Origin: Neisseria perflava
Lineage (GTDB): Bacteria; Pseudomonadota; Gammaproteobacteria; Burkholderiales; Neisseriaceae
Assembly (NCBI RefSeq): GCF_024170405.1
Contig: NZ_JALJYC010000003.1
Location: 59,963 to 123,962, forward strand
Length of the DNA: 64,000 nucleotides
Direction of reading: 5' to 3'
Part shown: piece by piece, positions 42,467 through 50,167 of the stretch
How the letters are laid out: each line of letters opens with the position of its first letter
Position numbering within the stretch: position 1 is the first letter of the stretch
Translations under genes and position numbers: made by a program
The notes under the pieces: generated by a model
What the model was told of the DNA's origin: nothing
The model's input: the letters and a program-made list of their open reading frames with translations, nothing else
Databases searched by the model: none

Positions 42467-43339
42467 TCAGGCAGCGGTCACTTTGTCTCTACGGCAGAGT
42501 AGGGTAATCAGGTTGCAAATGCGCTGTTTCATTTCGCGGCGGTCAACGATTTGGTCGATAGCGCCTTTTTCCTGCAAAAATTCAGAGCGTTGGAAACCTT
42601 CCGGCAAGGTTTCGCGCACGGTTTGCTCAATCACGCGCGGGCCGGCAAAGCCGATAAGGGCGTTCGGTTCGGCCAAAACCACATCGCCCAAAAAGGCGAA
42701 ACTGGCGGAAACGCCGCCCATGGTCGGGTTGGTCAGGATGGAGACAAACGGCAGGTTTTTTTCGGTCAGCAAGTGTAAAGCCGCGCTGGTTTTGGTCATT
42801 TGCATTAGTGAGAAAACGCCTTCCTGCATACGTGCACCGCCGGAAGCGGCTACGCAGATAAAGGCGCAGTTGTCGGTGGCAGCACGGCGCACGCCTTGTA
42901 CAAAGCGCTCGCCGACAACCGAACCCATCGAGCCGCCGATAAAGTTGAACTCAAAAACCGCCATCACAACGGGCAAACCATTGATGCTGCCTTTCATCAC
43001 CACCAAGGCGTCATCTTCGCCGGTGGCTTTTTTGGCGGCACTCAGGCGGTCGGGGTATTTTTTGCTGTCTTTAAATTTCAGCGGATCGGTCGGTTTGATG
43101 TTAGCAGCGATTTCTTCGCGGCTGTTTTCGTCCAGCAGCAAATCCAATCGTTCACGGGCGGAAAGCGGGTTGTGGTAATTGCATTTCGGGCAGACGGACG
43201 CATTTTGTTTTAATTCGGTGGAATAAACCGTTGCAGAGCAGGATGGGCATTTGTGCCACAGGCCTTCGGGCACTGAAGACGTACTGCTTTTTTCTTCGCG
43301 TTTGATTTTCGGCGGTAGGATTTTATCTAACCAGCTCAT
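42467..43339 (-). CDS. accD: Acetyl-CoA carboxylase carboxyltransferase subunit beta
   Basis: 290 residues. The N-terminal zinc ribbon CPSC...CPKC (about 31-54) precedes the crotonase-like carboxyltransferase domain with SGGARMQEGVFSLMQM and GGVSASFAFLGD. With AccA it transfers CO2 from carboxybiotin to acetyl-CoA, the committed step of fatty acid synthesis. It lies downstream of trpA in the same direction, with a 126-base gap. Confidence 0.98.
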   Translation of the reverse strand: MSWLDKILPPKIKREEKSSTSSVPEGLWHKCPSCSATVYSTELKQNASVCPKCNYHNPLSARERLDLLLDENSREEIAANIKPTDPLKFKDSKKYPDRLSAAKKATGEDDALVVMKGSINGLPVVMAVFEFNFIGGSMGSVVGERFVQGVRRAATDNCAFICVAASGGARMQEGVFSLMQMTKTSAALHLLTEKNLPFVSILTNPTMGGVSASFAFLGDVVLAEPNALIGFAGPRVIEQTVRETLPEGFQRSEFLQEKGAIDQIVDRREMKQRICNLITLLCRRDKVTAA

Positions 43340-43465
43340 GGGGACTCCTAAGATACAGGGATACTTACCGTCTCAAAACCGCTGCGGCAAAAAAGGCTCG
43401 TGGTTTTATTAAGGAAACAGTATTCAGACGGCCTTGCCTTGTGGGAAGGTAAGGCCGGGGTCGAG

Positions 43466-44251
43466 TTAACGGATGGCGTCTTTCAATTCTTTGGCCAGCG
43501 CACCGGCGGCTTCGGCTTCGCGGCCGGGATGTTCTTCGATTTCGCGCACAATGCGGCTGCCGACAATCACGGCATCGGCAACGGCACCGATTTTACGCGC
43601 GCTTTCGGCATTGCTGATACCGAAGCCGACGCCGATGGGCAGGTCGATGTGTTTGCGCAGGAGGGCGATTTTACGCGAAACTTCGTCGGTGTCCAATGTG
43701 GCGGCACCGGTCACGCCGCGCAGGGAAACATAATACACGAAACCGCCTGCGACTTTGGCGATGGTTTTCACGCGTTTTTCGGTGGTGGTCGGCGCAATCA
43801 GGAAAATACAATCGATGTCACGCGCTTTGAGTTCGGCATACAGCGGGGAAATGGTTTCCACCGGATCGTCAACGGTCAAAACGCCGTCAACCCCGGCTTC
43901 GGCGGCGGCTTCGGCAAATTCGCGGTAGCCCATTTTGTGAATCGGATTGAGGTAGCCCATCAGCACAACCGGAGTGGTTTGGTTGGTTTGACGGAAGCGG
44001 CTGACGGTATCCAAGACGTCTTTCAGGGAAATGTTTTTGGCTAATGCGCGCTCGGCGGCACGCTGGATGGTCGGGCCGTCGGCCATCGGATCGGAAAACG
44101 GTACGCCCAGTTCCAAAATATCCGCGCCGTTGGCAACCAGACTGTGCATCAGCGCCAAGGTGGTTTCCGTGTCGGGATCGCCGACGGTAATGTAAGGAAT
44201 CAGGGCTTTTGCGCCGTTTAGCGCGGTAAAGGTTTGCTGTATTCTGCTCAT
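43466..44251 (-). CDS. trpA: Tryptophan synthase alpha chain
   Basis: 261 residues from MSRIQQTF. A start 14 codons upstream is open but lacks family similarity. The catalytic Glu is in ILELGVPFSDPMADGPTIQ and the second acid in VDGVLTVDDP. It cleaves indole-3-glycerol phosphate and channels indole to TrpB. No trpB is adjacent, which is usual in Neisseria. Confidence 0.97.
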   Translation of the reverse strand: MSRIQQTFTALNGAKALIPYITVGDPDTETTLALMHSLVANGADILELGVPFSDPMADGPTIQRAAERALAKNISLKDVLDTVSRFRQTNQTTPVVLMGYLNPIHKMGYREFAEAAAEAGVDGVLTVDDPVETISPLYAELKARDIDCIFLIAPTTTEKRVKTIAKVAGGFVYYVSLRGVTGAATLDTDEVSRKIALLRKHIDLPIGVGFGISNAESARKIGAVADAVIVGSRIVREIEEHPGREAEAAGALAKELKDAIR

Positions 44252-44327
44252 CTTTTTCTCTTTTCCGTTCCGATTGGTGGATATTTGCGACAAGGTTCTA
44301 AGTATAGCATTTGCAGCCGCATAATAA

Positions 44328-44366
44328 ACAGGCCGTCTGAAAAAAATTCGTTTTCAGACGGCCTGT
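44328..44366. terminator. DUS inverted-pair hairpin between fxsA and trpA
   Basis: ACAGGCC...GGCCTGT perfect stem. It would end the fxsA transcript (minus strand). Confidence 0.75.
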
Positions 44367-44382
44367 TGCTGATGGGGCAGGC

Positions 44383-44865
44383 TTAATCGGCTTTGTGCTC
44401 AATATAGTCTTGCTTGCGGGTTTGCGGGTCGGCGCGGGTTACGGTGTATTCGCCTTCGATGATGTCGCCGTCGTCTTGGCGCGTGGTGCGGCCGAACGGA
44501 TTTTGCGTATCGCTGCTGAAGACGCTGCCGCCCATATCGGCAACAGGCGTGCCTTTAATCGGCAGCAGCAGAATCAAGGCGATAACGGTGGAAATAAAGC
44601 CTGGGCTGATAAACAGCAGGGCGGCCACGGCATAGCGTATTGGCCACAGCATTTGGTATAGCGAAATATTCTGCCCGCTACGCACGGCGGCTCCGGCCAG
44701 CAAAATACCGGACATCCCGGTATGGCGCAGCATAAGCACGCCGCTGATAAAGCTGACTATCATCAGCAACAATGTCAAGCCGCCGCCGAGCCAGTCGGCG
44801 ACCCAAACAATTGACATGATTTCTAAAAACAGCAGTACCAAAAAGCCGATACCGAAAAATTGCAT
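44383..44865 (-). CDS. fxsA: FxsA family membrane protein
   Basis: 160 residues. The N-terminal 100 residues form the FxsA region with about four hydrophobic segments (FLVLLFLEIMSIVWVADWLGG and further). The tail is polar and charged, lying in the cytoplasm. FxsA in E. coli relieves phage T7 exclusion by F when overproduced. The normal role is unclear. Confidence 0.9.
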   Translation of the reverse strand: MQFFGIGFLVLLFLEIMSIVWVADWLGGGLTLLLMIVSFISGVLMLRHTGMSGILLAGAAVRSGQNISLYQMLWPIRYAVAALLFISPGFISTVIALILLLPIKGTPVADMGGSVFSSDTQNPFGRTTRQDDGDIIEGEYTVTRADPQTRKQDYIEHKAD

Positions 44866-45035
44866 GGTTTGCGTTCCTTGTGATGATGCCGGACAATCAG
44901 CCCGGCGGATGCTGCAAGGGTAGTGGCAAAACAGGGCTATTTCAAGCGCAGTGGGCGCGGCGGCGGGGTAAAAAAAGGTAAGGGCAGCGTAATCGGGGTG
45001 CGGTTTGCCGCTGAGTTTTGTTATCCTTAGGCACT

Positions 45036-45737
45036 ATGAATACTTCTCCTCTTTCCTTAAAAAAGACCTTGAAAACGACCGCGTGGGCATTGTGCGCCGT
45101 GTTGCTGGCCGCCTGCGCCGGTAATAAAACAGGCTCTGTGCCCGACGGCTATTACCGAGTGCAGCAGGGCGATACGCTTTACCGCATTGCCAAACGCTAC
45201 GGCCAAAGCGTATCTACCTTGGCGGCTTGGAACAATATCCCCAATTCGAGCAAAATCGAAGTCGGCCAAGTCTTGCGCGTGAAACGTTCGGGCAGCGCCT
45301 CGCGCAGCGCAAGCGGCAGTAGCAGCCGCTATAATGCCGCGTCTGCTCGTACGGTAACGCCGGTTAACCGTTTGAACCTGCAATGGCCGGTGGACAATGG
45401 CCGCAACAGCGTGATTCAGCGTTATAACGGTACCAGCAGCAAAGGTATTGACATTGCCGGCCAGCGCGGTGAACCCATTAAAGCGGCGGCGGCCGGTAAA
45501 GTGATTTATGTCGGCGAAGGGGTGCGCAGCTACGGCAAGCTAGTGCTCATCAGCCACAATAATGCCACCATCACCGCTTATGCGCATAACGACAGCATTT
45601 TGGTGCAGGAAAACCAGCAGGTACGAGCGGGGCAGGCCATTGCCAGCATGGGCAGCAGTGATGCCGACCGTGTGAAGCTGCATTTCGAGGTTAGGATAAA
45701 CGGCAAAGCAGTCGATCCCATGCCGTATCTGAACTGA
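45036..45737 (+). CDS. nlpD: NlpD-like lipoprotein with LysM and degenerate M23 domain
   Basis: 233 residues. Lipobox LLAAC at about residues 23-27. LysM domain YRVQQGDTLYRIAKRYG...IEVGQVLRV (about 43-87) binds peptidoglycan, then a Ser-rich linker, then a LytM/M23 domain (about 118-233). The zinc site is broken: the first motif reads SSKGIDIAG without its His, and the last reads KLHFE. Such domains activate amidases instead of cutting. The name follows this pattern; the gene stands alone, not beside rpoS. Confidence 0.88.
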   Translation: MNTSPLSLKKTLKTTAWALCAVLLAACAGNKTGSVPDGYYRVQQGDTLYRIAKRYGQSVSTLAAWNNIPNSSKIEVGQVLRVKRSGSASRSASGSSSRYNAASARTVTPVNRLNLQWPVDNGRNSVIQRYNGTSSKGIDIAGQRGEPIKAAAAGKVIYVGEGVRSYGKLVLISHNNATITAYAHNDSILVQENQQVRAGQAIASMGSSDADRVKLHFEVRINGKAVDPMPYLN

Positions 45738-45761
45738 TGATTAGATTGATGATATAAACAT

Positions 45762-45799
45762 AAAAAGGCCGTCTGAAAAAAAATTCAGACGGCCTTTTC
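45762..45799. terminator. DUS inverted-pair terminator between nlpD and dcd
   Basis: AAAAAGGCC...GGCCTTTT hairpin in a convergent gap. Confidence 0.8.
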
Positions 45800-45814
45800 A
45801 ATCAATATGGATGC

Positions 45815-46381
45815 TTACGCTTTAGGCAAGGTTACGCCGGTTTGTCCCATGTATTTGCCGTTGCGGTCTTTATACGAGATTTCGCACACTTCGTCGCTTT
45901 CGAAAAACAACACCTGCGCCACGCCTTCGCCCGCGTAAATCTTGGCCGGCAGCGGAGTGGTGTTGGAAAATTCCAGCGTCACATAGCCTTCCCATTCCGG
46001 CTCAAACGGGGTGACGTTGACGATAATGCCGCAACGCGCATAGGTGGATTTGCCCAAACATACGGTCAGCACATTGCGCGGAATACGGAAATATTCCACG
46101 GTACGCGCCAGCGCAAAGGAGTTGGGCGGGATAATGCAGCAGTCGTCTTCGACGGTAACAAAGTTTTTCGGGTCGAAGTTTTTCGGATCGACGATGGTGC
46201 TGTTGATGTTGGTGAAAATTTTAAATTCGTTGGCGCAACGGATGTCGTAGCCGTAGCTGGATGTGCCGTAGGAAATAATGCGCTGGCCGTTGGCTTCTTT
46301 GATTTGGTTCGGCTCAAACGGCTCAATCATGCCGTGCTCTTCGCTCATGCGGCGTATCCATTTGTCGGATTTGATGCTCAT
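45815..46381 (-). CDS. dcd: dCTP deaminase
   Basis: 188 residues, full length. Family motifs are SSYGYDIRCANEFKIF, the catalytic region GKSTYARCGIIVNVTPFEPEWEGYVTLEFSNTTPLPAKIYAGEGVAQ (read in parts) and the C-terminal YMGQTGVTLP. It forms dUTP from dCTP for thymidylate synthesis. Confidence 0.97.
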   Translation of the reverse strand: MSIKSDKWIRRMSEEHGMIEPFEPNQIKEANGQRIISYGTSSYGYDIRCANEFKIFTNINSTIVDPKNFDPKNFVTVEDDCCIIPPNSFALARTVEYFRIPRNVLTVCLGKSTYARCGIIVNVTPFEPEWEGYVTLEFSNTTPLPAKIYAGEGVAQVLFFESDEVCEISYKDRNGKYMGQTGVTLPKA

Positions 46382-46400
46382 ATCGGGATTCCTTATGGTA

Positions 46401-46440
46401 TTTTTCAGACGGCCTTAATGGTTAAAAAGGCCGTCTGAAG
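46401..46440. repeat. DUS inverted pair between dcd and the MORN gene
   Basis: Outward-facing DUS cores separated by TTAATGGTTAAAA. The hairpin would end the MORN gene transcript. Confidence 0.65.
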
Positions 46441-46441
46441 G

Positions 46442-46870
46442 TTATTTCTGAATAGATTTAGACAGCTTTGCGTCGGTCATTATGCCTTTGTCAAATTTCA
46501 TCACAAACAGCGGTTTGCCGTCTTTGCGCACGTCAAACGTACCTTCGGCGTAGCCGTTGGCAAAGCGGCCGTTCAGCGTCATGTGGTTGAGCTTGGTGCT
46601 GTTGACATTAAACGGCTCTAAAAAGACTTCCTGCCCGACGCGGATATTAACGCTGTATGCGCCTTTGCCGTGGAAACGGCCTTTTTGAAACTGCCCCGCA
46701 TAGCGGCGACCGTCGCGGCATTGCCATACGCCTTGGCCTTCTGGTTTGCCGTTACGACCGACCGCGCCGTCATAGCGGCAACCCTTACCGGCATAATCGT
46801 CCAGCGTTGCTGCGTGGGCAAATAAGCCCATTCCGACCGCCAGCAAGCCGCAAATCATCTTTTTCAACAT
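46442..46870 (-). CDS. Exported MORN-repeat protein
   Basis: 142 residues. Signal peptide with cleavage after AHA (about residue 20). The mature part contains MORN-like units: GKPEGQGVWQCRDGRRYAGQFQKGRFHGKGAY and a third weaker one around NGRFANGYAEGTFDV. Two cysteines near the start (CRYDG, CRDG) may pair in the periplasm. No function is known. It lies between rdgC and dcd, on the same strand, each separated by DUS pairs. Confidence 0.8.
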   Translation of the reverse strand: MLKKMICGLLAVGMGLFAHAATLDDYAGKGCRYDGAVGRNGKPEGQGVWQCRDGRRYAGQFQKGRFHGKGAYSVNIRVGQEVFLEPFNVNSTKLNHMTLNGRFANGYAEGTFDVRKDGKPLFVMKFDKGIMTDAKLSKSIQK

Positions 46871-46883
46871 GGTTCATCCTTGC

Positions 46884-46922
46884 TTTCAGACGGCCTTGAG
46901 GCTACCGAGGCCGTCTGAAAAT
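46884..46922. repeat. DUS inverted pair between the MORN gene and rdgC
   Basis: TTTCAGACGGCCTTGAGGC - TACC - GAGGCCGTCTGAAA-type hairpin directly after the rdgC stop. Confidence 0.65.
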
Positions 46923-47821
46923 TATTCCTGCCAACCGCCTAAATAGCCGACCAGCTCTTCCAGCATGGTGGAAACGGCTTCGGTCATCAAAATCTGCGAA
47001 GCAAAAGTCAGGCTGGCAGCGTCATCGCCGTTGTTTTCCGCTTCTTCTTGCAATATGTCCAAATACTGAATGCGTTTCAGGGTAAAGTCGGCGGTCAGGA
47101 TAAAGGCCAGCTGCTCGCGCCACACCAAGCCCAGTTGGGTCACGACCTTGCCGTTTTTGACGTGTTGCACCACCTCATCAGCGGTCAAATCCTGTTTGGA
47201 TACCTTGACCACCGGCACGACATCGCCCACGCCTTTGAGTTCGCAATCGCTGTCCAACTCAAAACCGCCTTCGCAAGCGCCGTTTAAGAGCCATGAAGTC
47301 ATCAGCGAAGAGGGCGATTGCTTGGTGTTCGGCAACGCCGCTTCCAAACCGCCCAACGCTTCGCGCAGCTTGCTCAACACATTTTCCGCTTTGGCGGACG
47401 CGGCGTTGTTGACCAGCAGATAGCCGTGGCGGGTATCGAAAATCGCCTGCGTGCGGCTGCTGCGGGTAAAGGCGCGCGGCAATAGGTCGTCGGTAATCTG
47501 TTCTTTTAATTCCTGCTTTTCCTTACGGCCGACATTACGCGCTTCTTCGTTTTGGATGTGCGCCACGCGATCGTCCAAAATATCGCGGATAACCCCAGTG
47601 GGCAAGACTTTTTCTTCCTTTTTCAGCGCCACGCGCCAAGTGTAGTCGGCCGGAAAAACCAACTCCGGCGAAAAGGAAACCGGCGGCGCAAACCCCTCGC
47701 TAAACCAGTCCAAACCCTGACAATGGGTAAAGGCTGCTTCGCCCAATTTGTCGGCCAGCGTGTCCAATTCGGGCAGCTTGTCTTTATTCAGCGGGTAGAA
47801 ACTGATTTGCTTAAACCACAT
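46922..47821 (-). CDS. rdgC: Recombination-associated protein RdgC
   Basis: 299 residues from MWFKQISFYPLN. The frame is open further upstream without similarity. RdgC forms a dimeric ring around DNA and modulates RecA. In Neisseria it is needed for normal pilin antigenic variation. The conserved C-terminal Phe-rich and KR-containing segment FTLKRIQYLDILQEEA is present. Confidence 0.96.
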   Translation of the reverse strand: MWFKQISFYPLNKDKLPELDTLADKLGEAAFTHCQGLDWFSEGFAPPVSFSPELVFPADYTWRVALKKEEKVLPTGVIRDILDDRVAHIQNEEARNVGRKEKQELKEQITDDLLPRAFTRSSRTQAIFDTRHGYLLVNNAASAKAENVLSKLREALGGLEAALPNTKQSPSSLMTSWLLNGACEGGFELDSDCELKGVGDVVPVVKVSKQDLTADEVVQHVKNGKVVTQLGLVWREQLAFILTADFTLKRIQYLDILQEEAENNGDDAASLTFASQILMTEAVSTMLEELVGYLGGWQE

Positions 47822-47963
47822 TGCGTTTTCCTTTCTCTCAAACCGCCTTATTATACCGATACTCCCCCAGGCTTTGTAGGCCGTCTGAAAAATAAATCGG
47901 AAGAACGGCAGTGCCGTCATTGACAGGATAACGGCATTTCTGTATAGTACGCGATTCGGTTAC

Positions 47964-48039
47964 GCGCCCATCGTCTAGAGGCCTAGGACACTGCCCTTTC
48001 ACGGCGGCAACCGGGGTTCGAATCCCCGTGGGCGTGCCA
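47964..48039 (+). tRNA. tRNA-Glu (TTC)
   Basis: 76 bases with encoded CCA. The anticodon loop CTTTCAC in a CTGCC/GGCGG stem (one C-G/T-G variation) reads TTC. Acceptor stem GCGCCCA/TGGGCGT with a G-T pair at 1:72. Confidence 0.97.
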
Positions 48040-48049
48040 AAATTTTAAA

Positions 48050-48077
48050 GCACCGTTTTTTGAAACGGTGCTTTTTT
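48050..48077 (+). terminator. Rho-independent terminator after tRNA-Glu
   Basis: GCACCGTTT - TTTG - AAACGGTGC then TTTTTT. The 200 bases that follow, to the next gene, show only the promoter region of the lipoprotein. Confidence 0.93.
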
Positions 48078-48302
48078 CATGTTTATCAAAAGCGCGGATG
48101 AATCTTTACTTGATTTCAAGCAGTTTTGCTTTTGGTTCAGACGGCCGAACGACTTGTTTTTAAATATATTGTTGTCCATTCTCAAGCCGTTTGCCGCCAG
48201 TAGCTGCGATAGGGGGCAAGACAAAGGCGGCAATCTCTGTTAAGGTATAACACGAGTGTTCGGCACAGTCCGATGTTTAATTTTCAGAAATGGAGCAAAC
48301 TG

Positions 48303-48836
48303 ATGAATGCAAATGTAAAAATGACGGCTGCTGCGGTATTGGCAATGGTGGCCTTGTCTGCATGTAGCACTTTCGGCGGCGAGAAAGCCAAACCCGCCAG
48401 CAAACCTACTGCCAAAACAACCGCGCAAGCGCCGGCGAAACAGGTTCCGGTTGAGCCGCAGACCATGCAAGTGGATTCTATCGACGCTAAAAAAGAAGTG
48501 GCTTACAAATGCGGCACTCAGCCTTTGACTGTAATGTACGGTATCAAAGGCGGCGAAGTCGTTGCGGCTCAAGCAAAATACAAAGACCAACTGTCGCCGA
48601 CTATGTACCGCGTTATCGGCATCAATGACTACAACGGCTTCTGGGGCAATGGCAACGGATGGGTTACAACCAAAGCTAACGCAGCCAATGTAGATAAAGT
48701 GGACGGCAATATGCTGACCCAACGCGCAACCACAACTGTGAACGGCAAACAGGAAGTTGTGGATGAAATTCTGTTTAAAGAATGCGTTTTGGATAAAGCG
48801 GCTACCGCTAAATTGAACCGCGCCGCTAAAAAATAA
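48303..48836 (+). CDS. ACP/MliC-like lipoprotein
   Basis: 177 residues from ATG 48303, preceded by GGAG. Lipobox LSAC near residue 21, then a Lys/Ala/Pro/Thr-rich linker of about 30 residues, then a globular part beginning VAYKCGTQPLTVMYG and ending VDEILFKECVLD. That pattern (Y-x-C, V-x-YG, a tail F-K-x-C) resembles the adhesin complex protein and MliC lysozyme inhibitors, which are small beta barrels with one disulphide. The linker and lipid anchor distinguish it from meningococcal ACP. Lysozyme inhibition is an inference. Confidence 0.75.
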   Translation: MNANVKMTAAAVLAMVALSACSTFGGEKAKPASKPTAKTTAQAPAKQVPVEPQTMQVDSIDAKKEVAYKCGTQPLTVMYGIKGGEVVAAQAKYKDQLSPTMYRVIGINDYNGFWGNGNGWVTTKANAANVDKVDGNMLTQRATTTVNGKQEVVDEILFKECVLDKAATAKLNRAAKK

Positions 48837-48857
48837 GTGATAAGCGTGTTATTTTAA

Positions 48858-48892
48858 TAAAAGGCCGTCTGAAAAATTTTCAGACGGCCTTA
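48858..48892. terminator. DUS inverted-pair terminator after the ACP-like gene
   Basis: AAAAGGCC...GGCCTTATTT hairpin 22 bases after the stop. Confidence 0.8.
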
Positions 48893-48914
48893 TTTCTTTG
48901 TAATAAATAAAATT

Positions 48915-48943
48915 TTAGCAATCTTGAAAAAGGACAATAGAAT
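48915..48943 (+). promoter_or_regulatory. Candidate promoter of the pre-metF small RNA
   Basis: TTAGCA (48915-48920), 17 bp, TAGAAT (48938-48943). Confidence 0.45.
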
Positions 48944-48949
48944 AAGTAT

Positions 48950-49089
48950 GTCTGTTGCCGCCTAAAAAGACGACATCGCCTAATGAAATGGGGATTTAGA
49001 AGGGATATTGACGAAGGTTTAGGGAAAATGTGGAGAAATTTAAAAAAACGGCCGAATCAAGGGGGAATTCCTGATTCGGCCGTTTTTTA
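48950..49089 (+). ncRNA. Candidate small RNA between the ACP-like gene and metF
   Basis: About 140 bases without an open frame, from a promoter-like pair to a strong terminator at 49042-49089: a 12-bp stem CGGCCGAATCA/TGATTCGGCCG with A and T runs on its sides. metF has its own promoter downstream of this hairpin (49145-49173), and the ACP-like gene already has a terminator, so the hairpin seems to belong to a separate transcript. The strand is uncertain because the hairpin is symmetric. Confidence 0.4.
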
Positions 49090-49144
49090 CAAATGCTTTG
49101 GTCTTTTATTAAAATAATTCATGAAAAACTGGAAAAATTTGAAA

Positions 49145-49173
49145 TTGACTCATTTTAAGGGTGAATTTAATAT
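49145..49173 (+). promoter_or_regulatory. metF promoter
   Basis: TTGACT (49145-49150), 17 bp, TAATAT (49168-49173). AGAGAGG at 49200-49206 serves as ribosome binding site. Confidence 0.75.
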
Positions 49174-49215
49174 GGCTTCAACAAAACACCAACGCGCAGC
49201 AGAGAGGTACACATC

Positions 49216-50115
49216 ATGATTCAATACGCCAGAGGCATCAGCGAGCTGAACAACAGCCTTGCCGATTTGGGTGACGACATCAACGTCTCATTTGAATTTT
49301 TCCCGCCGAAAACCGAAGAGATGGAAACCCTGTTGTGGAACTCCATCAACCGCCTGAAATGTCTGAATCCGAAATTTATGTCGGTGACTTACGGCGCAAA
49401 TTCCGGCGAGCGTGAGCGTACCCACAGCATTGTGAAGCAAATCAAGCAGAAAACCGGTATCGAAGCGGCGCCGCACCTGACCTGTATCGATTCCACCGCC
49501 GATGAATTGCGCCAAATTGCCCGCGAGTATTGGGACAGCGGTATCCGCAATATCGTGGCATTGCGCGGCGATGTTCCGGCCGGTTGCGGCAAACCGTCGG
49601 TGTATGCCGAAGATTTGGTAAAACTGCTGCGCAGCGTGGCCGATTTTGATATTGCGGTGGCGGCTTATCCCGAAGGCCATCCCGAAGCCAAATCCGCCCA
49701 AGCCGATTTGATTAATTTGAAACGTAAAATCGATGCCGGTGCGACGCATGTAATCACGCAGTTTTTCTTTGACATTGAAAGTTATCTGCGTTTTCGCGAC
49801 CGCTGCGTGATGGTGGGTATTGAAGCCGAAATTATCCCAGGTATCCTGCCGGTTACCAATTTCAAGCAGTTGGGCAAAATGGCGCAAGTGACCAATGTCA
49901 CCATCCCCAACTGGCTGGCGCATATGTATGAAGGTTTGGACAACGACCAGGCCACGCGCAATCTGGTGGCCGCCAGCATTGCCATGGATCAGGTCAAAGT
50001 ATTGTCGCGCGAGGGCGTGAAAGATTTTCACTTCTACACGCTCAACCGCAGCGAGCTGACTTACGCGATTTGCCATACCTTAGGCGTGCGCCCGTATCAC
50101 CAACAGGCCGCCTGA
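49216..50115 (+). CDS. metF: 5,10-methylenetetrahydrofolate reductase
   Basis: 299 residues, TIM barrel with SFEFFPPKTEEM (catalytic Glu), SVTYGANSGERERTHS, VALRGDVPAG and ITQFFFDIE (substrate and FAD binding). It makes 5-methyl-THF, the methyl donor for MetE. 52 bases separate it from metE, so they form one operon for methionine synthesis. Confidence 0.97.
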   Translation: MIQYARGISELNNSLADLGDDINVSFEFFPPKTEEMETLLWNSINRLKCLNPKFMSVTYGANSGERERTHSIVKQIKQKTGIEAAPHLTCIDSTADELRQIAREYWDSGIRNIVALRGDVPAGCGKPSVYAEDLVKLLRSVADFDIAVAAYPEGHPEAKSAQADLINLKRKIDAGATHVITQFFFDIESYLRFRDRCVMVGIEAEIIPGILPVTNFKQLGKMAQVTNVTIPNWLAHMYEGLDNDQATRNLVAASIAMDQVKVLSREGVKDFHFYTLNRSELTYAICHTLGVRPYHQQAA

Positions 50116-50167
50116 AAAATTTAACCCATTATTATTTTTTAATTTTTCATTCCATCAGGAGAAAAAC

